From assembly GCA_902570695.1 (NCBI GenBank), contig CACFZE010000004.1, forward strand, positions 38,989 through 102,988: DNA of 64,000 nucleotides, given 5' to 3'. The notes under the pieces are model-generated. The model saw only the letters and a program-made list of their open reading frames with translations, made no database searches and had not been told where the DNA came from. This DNA is from an uncultured Pelagibacteraceae bacterium. GTDB lineage: Bacteria > Pseudomonadota > Alphaproteobacteria > Pelagibacterales > Pelagibacteraceae. The position numbers were made by a program, and so were the translations under genes. Shown piece by piece: positions 56,380 to 64,000 of the stretch. Position 1 is the stretch's first letter, and every line of letters starts with the position of its first letter.

Positions 56380-57216
56380 ATGTCAACAGAATCGAGTAGA
56401 GATGATTTTATTATTGCTATTCGTTCAGCATTTTTAAAAAAAGGAAATAGACAAAAATTTTCTTTATTTACATTATTAATTATATCTATTTTAGTTTTAT
56501 CTTTAGAGTATTTTAAAACTGGTCCAATTAATCAATTTAGGTCTATCACAAAAGACATAATATTCAGAGGATCGTATGTTGCATCAAGTCCATTCAAATA
56601 TGTGAAAGATAAATATTATCTTTTTCAAGATCATATGAGCATGTATGAAGAGTTTTCAGTTTTAAGGGATAAAGATCTTGATTTAGAAACACTTAGAAAA
56701 GAAGTCGTTTTTTATAAATCTGAGAATGCTCTTTTGAAAAAGTTAATTGAAGAAAGAGATTTGTACTCTAAAGAATATATGTTAACTAAAATTTTATTGG
56801 ATAAACAAAGCCCCTATTTAAAGTCTTTAATAATTAACAAGGGTCAAAAAAATGGAGTTAAACTAGGATCTGCTGTAAAAGATCGACTATATTATATCGG
56901 AAAAGTTGTAAATGTTAACTTTTTGAGCTCACGGGTATTGCTTGCTAATGATCTTAATAGCAAAATCCCTATTATTATTGAGCCAAGTGGTATTAATGCA
57001 ATACTATCAGGAAACGGAAATGATCAGTATGCAGAGTTAGAATACTTACCTAAAGATAATCAAATAAAAGAAAACGAAATTGTATACACCTCAGGGTCAG
57101 ATGGCATAATTCCAGATACAATTCCTGTTGGAAAAATAATAATTCAAAATAACAAGAAGTACGTAAAGTTCTTTAGTAACTTAAATCAGCTTAATTATGT
57201 GCAGGTGAATAAGTAA
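56380..57216 (+). CDS. mreC: Rod shape-determining protein MreC
   Basis: A membrane helix (about residues 25-43, FSLFTLLIISILVLSLEYF) and a coiled coil (about 88-125) precede the beta-barrel MreC domain with GQKNGVKLGSAVKDRLYYIGKV and SSRVLLANDLNSKIPIII. At 278 aa it is normal. MreC bridges MreB and PBP2 in the periplasm. It is 5 nt from mreB and 1 nt from mreD. Confidence 0.93.
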   Translation: MSTESSRDDFIIAIRSAFLKKGNRQKFSLFTLLIISILVLSLEYFKTGPINQFRSITKDIIFRGSYVASSPFKYVKDKYYLFQDHMSMYEEFSVLRDKDLDLETLRKEVVFYKSENALLKKLIEERDLYSKEYMLTKILLDKQSPYLKSLIINKGQKNGVKLGSAVKDRLYYIGKVVNVNFLSSRVLLANDLNSKIPIIIEPSGINAILSGNGNDQYAELEYLPKDNQIKENEIVYTSGSDGIIPDTIPVGKIIIQNNKKYVKFFSNLNQLNYVQVNK

Positions 57217-57217
57217 A

Positions 57218-57739
57218 ATGGCCAGAGGAGATATAAAAATTTATCAATACCTATTAAATGGTTTTCCAATTATTTTATTATTTTTCTTTGCTTTAACAGG
57301 CTACTCATTTTCATTCAATATATTTAAAATTAATATTTCATTTAATTTTATTCACTTAATTGTTTTTTATTGGGTTTTAAGGAAACCCGAAATGCTTGGA
57401 TACGGACTTATTTTTTTTGCAGGTATTATAAATGATGTTGTACAAAACTTACCCATTGGAGTTTCATCAATAAATTATCTTTTACTCTGTGTTATTGCAT
57501 CTTTTTTTAGGACAAGAACTCTAGTTCCTAATTTGATTTATGATTGGATATTATTTTTTATCGCGATATTAATTATTAGCTCAATTCATTTTACAGTATT
57601 AGCAATTTTTTTTGATGGAAATATTAGTTATGGGGCTTTAATGTCAACAGCCTTTTTTTCATTTTTGATTTATCCAGCAGTGGCAAAAATATTTAATCAA
57701 ATTTATTTACTAGGTTTAAGACAAGAAAATGTTGAATAG
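57218..57739 (+). CDS. mreD: Rod shape-determining protein MreD
   Basis: A 173-aa protein made almost entirely of about five membrane helices (for example LNGFPIILLFFFALTGYSFS and YDWILFFIAILIISSIHFTV). GIINDVVQNLPIGVSSINYLL matches the conserved MreD segment. It is identified mainly by topology and by position between mreC and the PBP2 gene, which it overlaps by 11 bp. Confidence 0.88.
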   Translation: MARGDIKIYQYLLNGFPIILLFFFALTGYSFSFNIFKINISFNFIHLIVFYWVLRKPEMLGYGLIFFAGIINDVVQNLPIGVSSINYLLLCVIASFFRTRTLVPNLIYDWILFFIAILIISSIHFTVLAIFFDGNISYGALMSTAFFSFLIYPAVAKIFNQIYLLGLRQENVE

Positions 57740-59678
57740 AGGAAGAAACATAGAAAAGGGTAGAGTTATAACTAGGAGGATGTTTATCCTAGCTGCTGCA
57801 AAAATATTACTTTTTGCTGGTATATCTTCAAGGTTATATAATTTACAAATTTCTGACAGAGAAAAGTATGAAATTTTATCAGATAAAAATAGAATACGTG
57901 AGTGGAAAACTCCTCCTCAGAGAGGCATAATTCTAGATAACTTTAATAAAGTACTAGCAAGCAATGATAGAGTTTTTCAGCTACACTTAATATTAGATGA
58001 AATTAATGATTTTGATGTAACAATATTCAAAATTAAAAATTTAATTGGTTTAGATCAATTTGAAATTAAAAAATTATATAAAAAAAAGGAGAGATTAAAA
58101 CCTTGGGATACATTAGTAGTTTCAGATAATTTAACTTGGGAACAATTCTCAAAAATTAATCTATATTTACATGAATTAGAAGGTGCAAAACCTGTATTAT
58201 CGACATCTAGGTTTTATCCCTATGCGAATGACTTAGTACATATAGTTGGTTATGTTGGTGACGCTAGTCTAAAAGATCTTGAGAAACCCGAGATAAAAGA
58301 AAATTTTGTTCCAGGTCTAAAAGTTGGAAAATATGGAATAGAAAATTCACAAGAAAAAATGTTAATAGGTAATTACGGTATCAAAAGATATGAAGTTAAT
58401 GCATCTGGAAAAAGAATAAGCCAAATAGATTATATAAAAGAAAGACAAGGCAATAAAGTTAACTTAACTATAGATATAGAAATTCAAAAATATGCTCAAG
58501 AGCTGCTTAAAGGAAAAGCAGGCTCAATATGCGCAATGGACATATATACTGGAGAAGTTGTTGCAATGGCATCATCACCAACCTATGATCCAAATAAATT
58601 TACACATGGAATTAATCAAAAAGATTGGCAAGAAATTAGAAATAATCCTCTAAAACCATTGATAAATAAGTCTATTGCAGGACTTTATTCTCCCGGTTCG
58701 ACTTTTAAGCCATTAGTTGCTCTAGCAGCTCTAGAATATGGAATTTTAGATCCCGATAAAACAATAAGATGTAAAGGTCATAAGCATCCATATGAACTAT
58801 ATGGAGTTAAATATCATTGTTGGAAAAAAGAAGGTCACGGTTACATGAAGTTGAGAAATGCAATCAAACAATCTTGCGATATTTACTTTTATGAAATGGC
58901 AAGATTACTAGGTGTTGATAAATTATCTATAATTGCAAAAAGATATGGGCTAGGGGCTAATGTACTTGGAGATCTTTATAACGATGAAAAAAATGGATTG
59001 GTTCCAGACACTAAATGGAAGAGACGTGCGTTGGAGCAAAGTTGGTATTTAGGAGAAACTGTTATCAATGGTATTGGGCAAGGATATATCCAGACTACTC
59101 CACTTCAACTTTGTCTAATGACTGCACAAATTGCAAATGGAGGATATAAAATAAAACCTCATATTATAAAAGATGACTCAATAAATTATAAGGATGTAAT
59201 AAATAAAATTAAATTAGATCAATCTAATTTTCCTTTGCATGAAAGAAATTACTTAGATGACATAAAAGTTGAATTTTATCAAAGAATGTATCATAGAAAA
59301 TCTAATATTAATTTTGTTTTAGATGCAATGTTTGGCTCTACAAATGAGCAATATGGAACATCCTACAAATCTCGCTATGATGATCCCAAATATCAATTTG
59401 CTGGTAAAACTGGAACATCACAAGTTAGAAGAATAACTGATCTTGATAGAGAACTAGATTTAGATACTGATCAAATTGAGTATAAAAAAAGAGATCATGC
59501 ACTGTATGTTGCTTTTGCGCCATATAAGGATCCACGATATGCAATAAGTGTTATTATTGAACATGGAGGCTCTGGTAGTAAAGCTGCAGCCCCACTTGCA
59601 AGTAAATTAATTAAAAGAATTATTGACAGACATAAATTAAGAGAACGATATAATAACGGAAATACAAGTTTAGCATAA
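57729..59678 (+). CDS. mrdA: Peptidoglycan transpeptidase PBP2
   Basis: An N-terminal membrane anchor (residues about 17-35) and PBP dimerisation domain (WKTPPQRGIILDNFNKVLASN) precede the transpeptidase domain with SxxK in YSPGSTFKPLVALAALEYG, SCDIYFYEMA for the SxN region, and the KTG box in FAGKTGTSQV. At 649 aa it fits PBP2. It crosslinks side-wall peptidoglycan with RodA. It overlaps rodA by one base. Confidence 0.96.
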   Translation: MLNRGRNIEKGRVITRRMFILAAAKILLFAGISSRLYNLQISDREKYEILSDKNRIREWKTPPQRGIILDNFNKVLASNDRVFQLHLILDEINDFDVTIFKIKNLIGLDQFEIKKLYKKKERLKPWDTLVVSDNLTWEQFSKINLYLHELEGAKPVLSTSRFYPYANDLVHIVGYVGDASLKDLEKPEIKENFVPGLKVGKYGIENSQEKMLIGNYGIKRYEVNASGKRISQIDYIKERQGNKVNLTIDIEIQKYAQELLKGKAGSICAMDIYTGEVVAMASSPTYDPNKFTHGINQKDWQEIRNNPLKPLINKSIAGLYSPGSTFKPLVALAALEYGILDPDKTIRCKGHKHPYELYGVKYHCWKKEGHGYMKLRNAIKQSCDIYFYEMARLLGVDKLSIIAKRYGLGANVLGDLYNDEKNGLVPDTKWKRRALEQSWYLGETVINGIGQGYIQTTPLQLCLMTAQIANGGYKIKPHIIKDDSINYKDVINKIKLDQSNFPLHERNYLDDIKVEFYQRMYHRKSNINFVLDAMFGSTNEQYGTSYKSRYDDPKYQFAGKTGTSQVRRITDLDRELDLDTDQIEYKKRDHALYVAFAPYKDPRYAISVIIEHGGSGSKAAAPLASKLIKRIIDRHKLRERYNNGNTSLA

Positions 59679-60808
59679 TGTTAAGAGAGAGAATACGAGC
59701 TAGCAATTACAGTTTTTTAGATAAATTAAGGTCTATTGATTATTTATTAATATTGTTAATCATTGCTATTGGATCAATTAGTGTATTTGCAATTTACTCT
59801 ACCGAAGGGGGTAAATTTTCTTTTTACACAAAAAATCATATAATTAGATTATCCATATTTTTTAATTTATTTTTAGTTTTATCTTTTGTAAGAGTTTCTA
59901 CATGGTATAAAAATGCTTACTTATTTTATGTTGTTGGATTAGTTTTATTAATAACAGTTTTATTTTTTGGAATTTCAGCCTCAGGAGCAACAAGATGGAT
60001 AAACTTATACTTTCTAAATTTACAACCGTCAGAATTAATGAAGATCGCTGTAATAGTATGTTTTGCAAGATATTATCATAGAATTCAAAATTCAGATATT
60101 CAAAGCTATAAGTTTTTAATCCAACCAATTATACTTTTAATAATTCCTTGCTATCTTGTTATACAGCAGCCTGACTTAGGAACTTCTATTTTAATTGCTG
60201 GAAGTGGAATCACTATAATTTGGTTGGCAGGATTAAATATTAAATACTTTGTTTACTCAGGATTGTTGTTATTAGTATCATTGCCTTTTGTTATATCTGT
60301 TTTAAAACCTTATCAAAAGTCTCGAATTCTAACTTTTTTTAATCCAGATAGAGATCCTTTAGGAGCAGGATATCAAATAATTCAATCAAAAATAGCTATT
60401 GGATCTGGTGGTTTTTTTGGGAAAGGATATTTAAAAGGTACACAAAGTTATCTGGAGTTTTTACCTGAAAAACACACAGACTTTATATTCACACTATTTT
60501 CTGAAGAATTTGGATTTCTTGGATCAATTATACTTTTATTTTTGTACATATTATTAATTTATAGAATAATAAATGTTGGACTGGTCTCAAGGAGTTTCTT
60601 TGCAAAATTATATTGCTTTGGTTTTGCTACAGCAATTTTTTTATATGTATTTGTTAACATAGCAATGGTTTTAGGAATGCTCCCAATTGTTGGTGCACCA
60701 TTGCCGATAATGTCTTATGGTGGATCATCTTTGTTATCTATAATGTTGGGATTGAGTATAGTTATGAGTTGTAAAATTTATAATCAGGAACAGATATCAG
60801 CCTATTAG
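59678..60808 (+). CDS. rodA: Peptidoglycan glycosyltransferase RodA
   Basis: A SEDS-family protein of 376 aa with about ten membrane helices. Key blocks are GASGATRWINLYFLNLQPSELMK (quoted only as the family region around LQPSE), QQPDLGTSILIAGSG with the catalytic aspartate, FLPEKHTDFIFTLFSEEFG and the C-terminal GAPLPIMSYGGSSLLSIMLG. It polymerises lipid II for elongation together with PBP2. It ends directly against the convergent phosphatase gene. Confidence 0.96.
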   Translation: MLRERIRASNYSFLDKLRSIDYLLILLIIAIGSISVFAIYSTEGGKFSFYTKNHIIRLSIFFNLFLVLSFVRVSTWYKNAYLFYVVGLVLLITVLFFGISASGATRWINLYFLNLQPSELMKIAVIVCFARYYHRIQNSDIQSYKFLIQPIILLIIPCYLVIQQPDLGTSILIAGSGITIIWLAGLNIKYFVYSGLLLLVSLPFVISVLKPYQKSRILTFFNPDRDPLGAGYQIIQSKIAIGSGGFFGKGYLKGTQSYLEFLPEKHTDFIFTLFSEEFGFLGSIILLFLYILLIYRIINVGLVSRSFFAKLYCFGFATAIFLYVFVNIAMVLGMLPIVGAPLPIMSYGGSSLLSIMLGLSIVMSCKIYNQEQISAY

Positions 60809-62098
60809 TTATTTTCCATCTATAGCAACAATTGTTAAATCATCTTTTTGTGTGTGGCCCGCTCCCAAAATATCATCTATCATGGTTTTAAGTCTTTCAT
60901 TAATTGGAGTTGACTGATATTTTTTAATATAATTTTCAAATCCTTCAGATCCTAACATTTCTCCACTTGGATTTTTTATCTCTGTAATTCCATCAGTAAA
61001 AATATACATTGAGCTTTTTTCAAAAGTAATAGTATGCTCAGGATATTTCGTTTTAGGCATGATGCCTAGTGGTGGACCCGCTTCTGAAAAATTACTAAAA
61101 GTACCATCAGAAGAAAGTATCAAAGGAGGTTCATGACCTGCACTTGAAAGAAGTAGCTCTTTTTTATTTGAGTCGTATATACCTATTAGCATAGTAACAA
61201 ACATACCTCTTGAAATAGTTTCACATATTTCATTATTTAGTTGAAATAATAAATCTGATGCTGAAAAATTAGTTTTACTTAAACATCTATAAAGACTAGA
61301 TGCCTTTGACATCAACAAAGATGATTTAATACCTTTACCAGATACATCTGCTACTCCAAATCCATATTTTCCATCCCCTAGGTCTGAAAAATTATAAAAG
61401 TCACCTGAGACAACTTTAGCAGGAATATTAATTCCTGAAATTGGAAAGTCTTTTTCTTTATTTTTCGACAATAAAGATCTTTGAATTTCACCAACGATTT
61501 CTACTTCTTTTTGAATTTTATTTTTCTCAACCATTTCCTTTGCCATCTTTGCATTTCTAATTGCTAATGCAGCAGGAGCAGAAAGTGTTTCCAAAAGTTT
61601 TCTATCATCTTCGATAAAAAGTTTATCTTGGGTTTTCTTATTCAAGCAGTGTATTACTCCAATACATTCATTTGCAGCAATCAAAGGAGAACACAGAACT
61701 GAATATGTAGTAAAATTTGTTTTATTATCTAGATCAAAATAAAATTCTGCTATTTCTCTAACATCTTTTCTAACATTTCCTACACGAATACATTTTCTTT
61801 GCTGAACAGCCTTTCCCATAACACCATCTTTTAGATCTAATTCATATTCATCTAAATAATCTTGATGAAGTGAAGCAATACACTCAAATTTTTTCTTTTG
61901 ATCATTTATTAAAAAAATGTTTGCAGCTTCTGCATTTAGTCTTGCAATAATTACCCGCAATGCATTCATAAGAGTGTCATTTAAATCAAGAGATAAAGCA
62001 AAGTCTTGATTCATTTTTGTAACTAGCTCTAAATCAACGTTAACTTGTTCAGCTTCTTTTTTAGGTTCGATCGGTTTTTTTGATTTAAATAGAAACAT
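60809..62098 (-). CDS. GAF domain / SpoIIE-type PP2C serine phosphatase
   Basis: The 429-aa protein has a short N-terminal Lys-rich lead, a GAF domain (residues about 35-185, with SVLCSPLIAANECIGVIHCLN) and a PP2C/SpoIIE phosphatase domain (about 200-428). Metal-binding aspartates lie in VSGDFYNFSDLGDGKYGFGVADVSGKG (around SGDFYN and GVADVSGKG) and in YIFTDGITEIKNPSGEMLG. Such RsbU-like proteins dephosphorylate anti-anti-sigma factors in stress or surface signalling. No STAS or anti-sigma partner is encoded nearby, so the target is unknown. The ligand sensed by GAF cannot be predicted. Confidence 0.9.
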   Translation of the reverse strand: MFLFKSKKPIEPKKEAEQVNVDLELVTKMNQDFALSLDLNDTLMNALRVIIARLNAEAANIFLINDQKKKFECIASLHQDYLDEYELDLKDGVMGKAVQQRKCIRVGNVRKDVREIAEFYFDLDNKTNFTTYSVLCSPLIAANECIGVIHCLNKKTQDKLFIEDDRKLLETLSAPAALAIRNAKMAKEMVEKNKIQKEVEIVGEIQRSLLSKNKEKDFPISGINIPAKVVSGDFYNFSDLGDGKYGFGVADVSGKGIKSSLLMSKASSLYRCLSKTNFSASDLLFQLNNEICETISRGMFVTMLIGIYDSNKKELLLSSAGHEPPLILSSDGTFSNFSEAGPPLGIMPKTKYPEHTITFEKSSMYIFTDGITEIKNPSGEMLGSEGFENYIKKYQSTPINERLKTMIDDILGAGHTQKDDLTIVAIDGK

Positions 62099-62106
62099 TT
62101 ATTTAA

Positions 62107-62178
62107 CTAGTATTTTAAGCAATTTTTGGTAAATTTTTCAACAATGGAGATTATAATTAATACACCTAATTTATACAT
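62107..62178 (-). CDS. Possible 23-aa hydrophobic small protein
   Basis: On the minus strand a perfect GGAGG (62182-62186) lies 3 nt before an ATG that opens a 23-codon frame, MYKLGVLIIISIVEKF to NCLKY, ending 8 nt before the phosphatase ATG. The middle could span a membrane. The GGAGG sits in the loop of a CATCC/GGATG hairpin. The spacer is shorter than usual and the frame overlaps the predicted phosphatase promoter, so this may be chance. I recognise no family. Confidence 0.2.
   Translation of the reverse strand: MYKLGVLIIISIVEKFTKNCLKY
62112..62141 (-). promoter_or_regulatory. Putative promoter of the GAF-SpoIIE phosphatase gene
   Basis: Read on the minus strand, TTGAAA (62136-62141), an 18-nt spacer and TAAAAT (62112-62117) predict a start near 62105, leaving about 7 nt before the ATG. 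Both hexamers match consensus at 5/6. Confidence 0.45.
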
Positions 62179-62228
62179 CCACCTCCAGGATGCAATCTTA
62201 ATGGTTCAGTATGTAATAGACGGATTCA

Positions 62229-62258
62229 TTCACATTACATCAAACATTAAATTATAAT
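62229..62258 (+). promoter_or_regulatory. Putative promoter of the prepilin peptidase gene, leaderless geometry
   Basis: TTCACA (62229-62234, 5/6), an 18-nt spacer and a perfect TATAAT (62253-62258) place the transcript start within about 0-2 nt of the GTG codon at 62267. The GTG has no Shine-Dalgarno, consistent with a leaderless mRNA. Confidence 0.5.
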
Positions 62259-62266
62259 CATATTCT

Positions 62267-63031
62267 GTGGACTTCATATTTGTACTTGTTCTAGGAGCAC
62301 TTTGGGGAAGTTTTGCGAATGTATGTATATATCGTTTGCCTTTAGGAAAAGGAGTTGTGTCAGGAAGATCATTTTGTACAATTTGTAATAAATTAATAAT
62401 TTGGAAAGATAATATTCCGATAATTTCTTTTTTACTTTTAAAAGGTAAGTGTAGACAATGTAACAAAAAAATCTCTTCCCAATACTTATTGGTAGAGGTA
62501 ATAAGTATTTTACTATTTTTAATTATATACTTCCTATATGGAATTAGTATTACAACGTTACTTTTATTAATTTTAAGTTTAAGTTTTTTAATAATTTTTT
62601 TTATTGATTTTAAACATTACATCATTCCAAATATTCTATCATTTTCAATGATGTTTCTGGGTTTTATAAAATCTTTTATACCAAGTTTAAATCCAATGTT
62701 TCCTAATTATATTAATTCTTTAATTGGCGGAATATTTGGATATGGAATTATTTGGTCTATAATTTTTTTTTATAAACAAATAAGAAAAAAAGAAGGCATG
62801 GGTTTAGGAGATGCTAAACTACTATCTGCAGTTGGATTTTGGTTTGGATGGTTTTCCATACCTTTTGTGATTTTTTTATCTTCGATAATTGCATTATTAT
62901 CGGTAACACCAAGTTTGATAAATAAATCAAAAAAATTTTCTTCTCAAATTCCATTTGGGCCTTATATTATTCTTGGAACATTGATATATTTGGTATTTGA
63001 AAGTAATATCAGATCAATAATTTTTTATTAA
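62267..63031 (+). CDS. pilD: Prepilin peptidase (A24 family)
   Basis: A GTG start gives MDFIFVLVLGALWGSFANVCIYRLP, the usual PilD/GspO opening. Two CxxC pairs (CTIC and CRQC) form the zinc site of the methylase domain. The two catalytic aspartates are in FFIDFKHYIIP and GMGLGDAKLL. At 254 aa with about seven membrane helices it is normal. It cleaves and N-methylates type IV pilin or pseudopilin precursors. No pilin gene is in this window, so the substrates are encoded elsewhere. Confidence 0.94.
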   Translation: MDFIFVLVLGALWGSFANVCIYRLPLGKGVVSGRSFCTICNKLIIWKDNIPIISFLLLKGKCRQCNKKISSQYLLVEVISILLFLIIYFLYGISITTLLLLILSLSFLIIFFIDFKHYIIPNILSFSMMFLGFIKSFIPSLNPMFPNYINSLIGGIFGYGIIWSIIFFYKQIRKKEGMGLGDAKLLSAVGFWFGWFSIPFVIFLSSIIALLSVTPSLINKSKKFSSQIPFGPYIILGTLIYLVFESNIRSIIFY

Positions 63032-63043
63032 TCATTAAAATTT

Positions 63044-63922
63044 ATGTTTGAAAAAATAATAAGTTATACTTCTGCAATTGTTGTTGGCAATTCTGAGAAA
63101 ATTAAATTGACTTTAGCAGCAATCGTTTCAGAAGGAAGCATACTGATAGAAGATTACCCAGGATCAGGCAAGACAACTTTTGCAAAAGCTATCACACAAA
63201 GTTTAGGTCTAAATTTTAAAAGAGTTCAATTCACTTCAGATCTTTTGCCAAGTGATATACTTGGATTTAATATTTTTTTAGATGGTAAATTGAATTTCCA
63301 GAAAGGTCCAATTTTTACTAATATTGTTTTGGCAGATGAATTAAATAGGGGTAGTCCAAAATCTCAAAGTGCTTTTCTTGAAGCGATGGAAGAAAAAAAT
63401 GTTTCAATTGATGGAATAAGCCATTCTCTTCCAGAGCCTTTTTTTGTAATTGCCACACAAAATCCTATGGATTCATCTGGCACAAGCTCTCTTCCAGATT
63501 CTCAACTAGATAGATTTATGATTTCCTATTCTTTATCAGATTTAAATGATGAAGACAAAATAGAGATGTTAAAGAAAGAAATTAATTTTGATCAACAAAA
63601 ATCTGAAAATATAGATTGGCAAAAAATAAAAGAAAGAAAAAATATGATAACTGTTAAAAATGAGATTTATAAATATGTTGTAAGTGTAGAGCAAAGAATT
63701 CAAAGTCTTGATCAAAAAATTTATGTTTCTGCCAGATGTTTAAAACAAATAATTGATTTAGCTAGGGGTTGGGCAATTATTAACAATAAAGATTATGTAA
63801 CTCACCAGGATATCAAAGATACAATTCCTTATATTTTAAGGCATAGAATAAGGTTTTTAAATCAAGAGGAAAAAATAGAATTCGTTAATAAAGAGATACT
63901 TGATAAGATTGATATTAGTTAA
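63044..63922 (+). CDS. MoxR-family AAA+ ATPase
   Basis: Walker A IEDYPGSGKTTFAKAI (about residues 35-50), Walker B NIVLADELNRGSPKSQSAFLEAMEE and sensor region FVIATQNPMDSSGTSSLPDSQLDRF identify a MoxR ATPase. The first Walker A glycine position reads YPGSGKT where most have VPGVGKT. MoxR proteins act as chaperones for metal insertion or complex assembly, usually with DUF58 and VWA proteins. Its TAA overlaps the start of the next frame by one base, which fits such an operon. Confidence 0.93.
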   Translation: MFEKIISYTSAIVVGNSEKIKLTLAAIVSEGSILIEDYPGSGKTTFAKAITQSLGLNFKRVQFTSDLLPSDILGFNIFLDGKLNFQKGPIFTNIVLADELNRGSPKSQSAFLEAMEEKNVSIDGISHSLPEPFFVIATQNPMDSSGTSSLPDSQLDRFMISYSLSDLNDEDKIEMLKKEINFDQQKSENIDWQKIKERKNMITVKNEIYKYVVSVEQRIQSLDQKIYVSARCLKQIIDLARGWAIINNKDYVTHQDIKDTIPYILRHRIRFLNQEEKIEFVNKEILDKIDIS

Positions 63923-64000
63923 TGTTAATTCAATCTCTAAATAGATTTAATCAAATAAATTTTAAAAATTTCTTCAAATTAAAAAACAATTCAAAAATAT
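63922..64000 (+). CDS. Start of a further gene, cut by the window (possibly DUF58)
   Basis: An ATG overlapping the MoxR stop by one base opens a frame that runs uninterrupted to the window end (26 codons: MLILSL-like start, here MLIQSLNRFNQIN, then Lys/Asn-rich). In MoxR operons the next gene is usually a DUF58 protein, so that is the expectation. The visible residues carry no diagnostic motif. Confidence 0.5.
   Translation, partial: MLIQSLNRFNQINFKNFFKLKNNSKI

Noticed and set aside
62144-62257. Plus-strand 37-aa ORF (MEIIINTPNLYIHL...) before the prepilin peptidase gene
   Set aside because: It has no Shine-Dalgarno and its 3' end overlaps a strong TATAAT promoter for the next gene; likely chance in a short divergent gap.

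Overview
The window is a compact, strongly AT-rich chromosome segment that looks like the SAR11 clade (Pelagibacterales, Alphaproteobacteria). Supporting signs are coding sequences rich in Lys, Asn and Ile, intergenic gaps that are mostly 0-60 bp, many 1-20 bp gene overlaps, an alphaproteobacterial gene order (tol-pal-cpoB-tilS-ftsH-folP-glmM; hflK-hflC-DUF2065-degP), a circularly permuted ssrA, ThyX in this position, a TrcR/DUF1013 gene and PPDK. The assignment is inferred from gene content and synteny; no database search was possible. I saw no phage, transposon, plasmid, toxin-antitoxin or CRISPR element.

Layout. (1) 1-8846: a 5'-truncated transaldolase, then a long minus-strand block read from the right: tkt, gap, pgk, fba (gluconeogenic/pentose), thiE, efp, suhB, then rpmE, trcR, rpsU and initiator tRNA. 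(2) 8899-17385, plus strand: a coiled-coil protein, zapA, fau, a YmdB-type phosphodiesterase, yebC, a RuvC-like nuclease where ruvC-ruvA-ruvB would be expected, then tolQ-tolR-tolA-tolB-pal-cpoB. (3) 17345-24844: tilS, ftsH, folP, glmM, thiD, purA. (4) 24945-29407, minus: rpoH, rluD, an ABC exporter pair and a Sua5-type tsaC, interrupted by a plus-strand tRNA-Arg. (5) 29428-41703: xseB, ispA, dxs, aroC(-), pdxH, polyprenyl synthase(-), an S49 peptidase, glyQ, glyS, ppdK. (6) 41713-45760: nadC and nadA (-), tRNA-Leu(GAG), permuted tmRNA (-), thyX, Mrp ATPase (-). (7) 45815-50282: hflK, hflC, DUF2065, degP, miaA. (8) 50324-60808: ilvB-ilvH-ilvC-leuA running with a 4-nt gap into mreB-mreC-mreD-mrdA-rodA. 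(9) 60809-64000: a GAF-SpoIIE phosphatase (-), prepilin peptidase, a MoxR ATPase and the start of a further gene.

How the genes work together. The window holds most of gluconeogenesis from pyruvate (PPDK, PGK, GAPDH, FBA) with no PFK or pyruvate kinase seen here, thiamine assembly from HMP and thiazole units (ThiD, ThiE), the MEP entry enzyme with two prenyltransferases, NAD biosynthesis, branched-chain amino acid synthesis, and envelope upkeep (Tol-Pal, FtsH-HflKC, DegP, Mre/PBP2/RodA).

Most interesting signals. bS21 (rpsU) appears to start at AUU behind a GGAGG Shine-Dalgarno and sits 2 nt upstream of an initiator tRNA whose anticodon stem has A29-U41 in place of the usual G-C. The 319-bp gap before thyX is filled by a two-piece, permuted tmRNA with a readable tag. 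Several genes have a -10 hexamer 5-8 nt before the start codon, suggesting leaderless mRNAs. Dyads overlap the -10 elements of hflK and leuA. A 26-bp mirror-symmetric divergent promoter joins tsaC and xseB. The 168-bp divergent gap at 62099-62266 contains an unexplained small ORF with a perfect Shine-Dalgarno.
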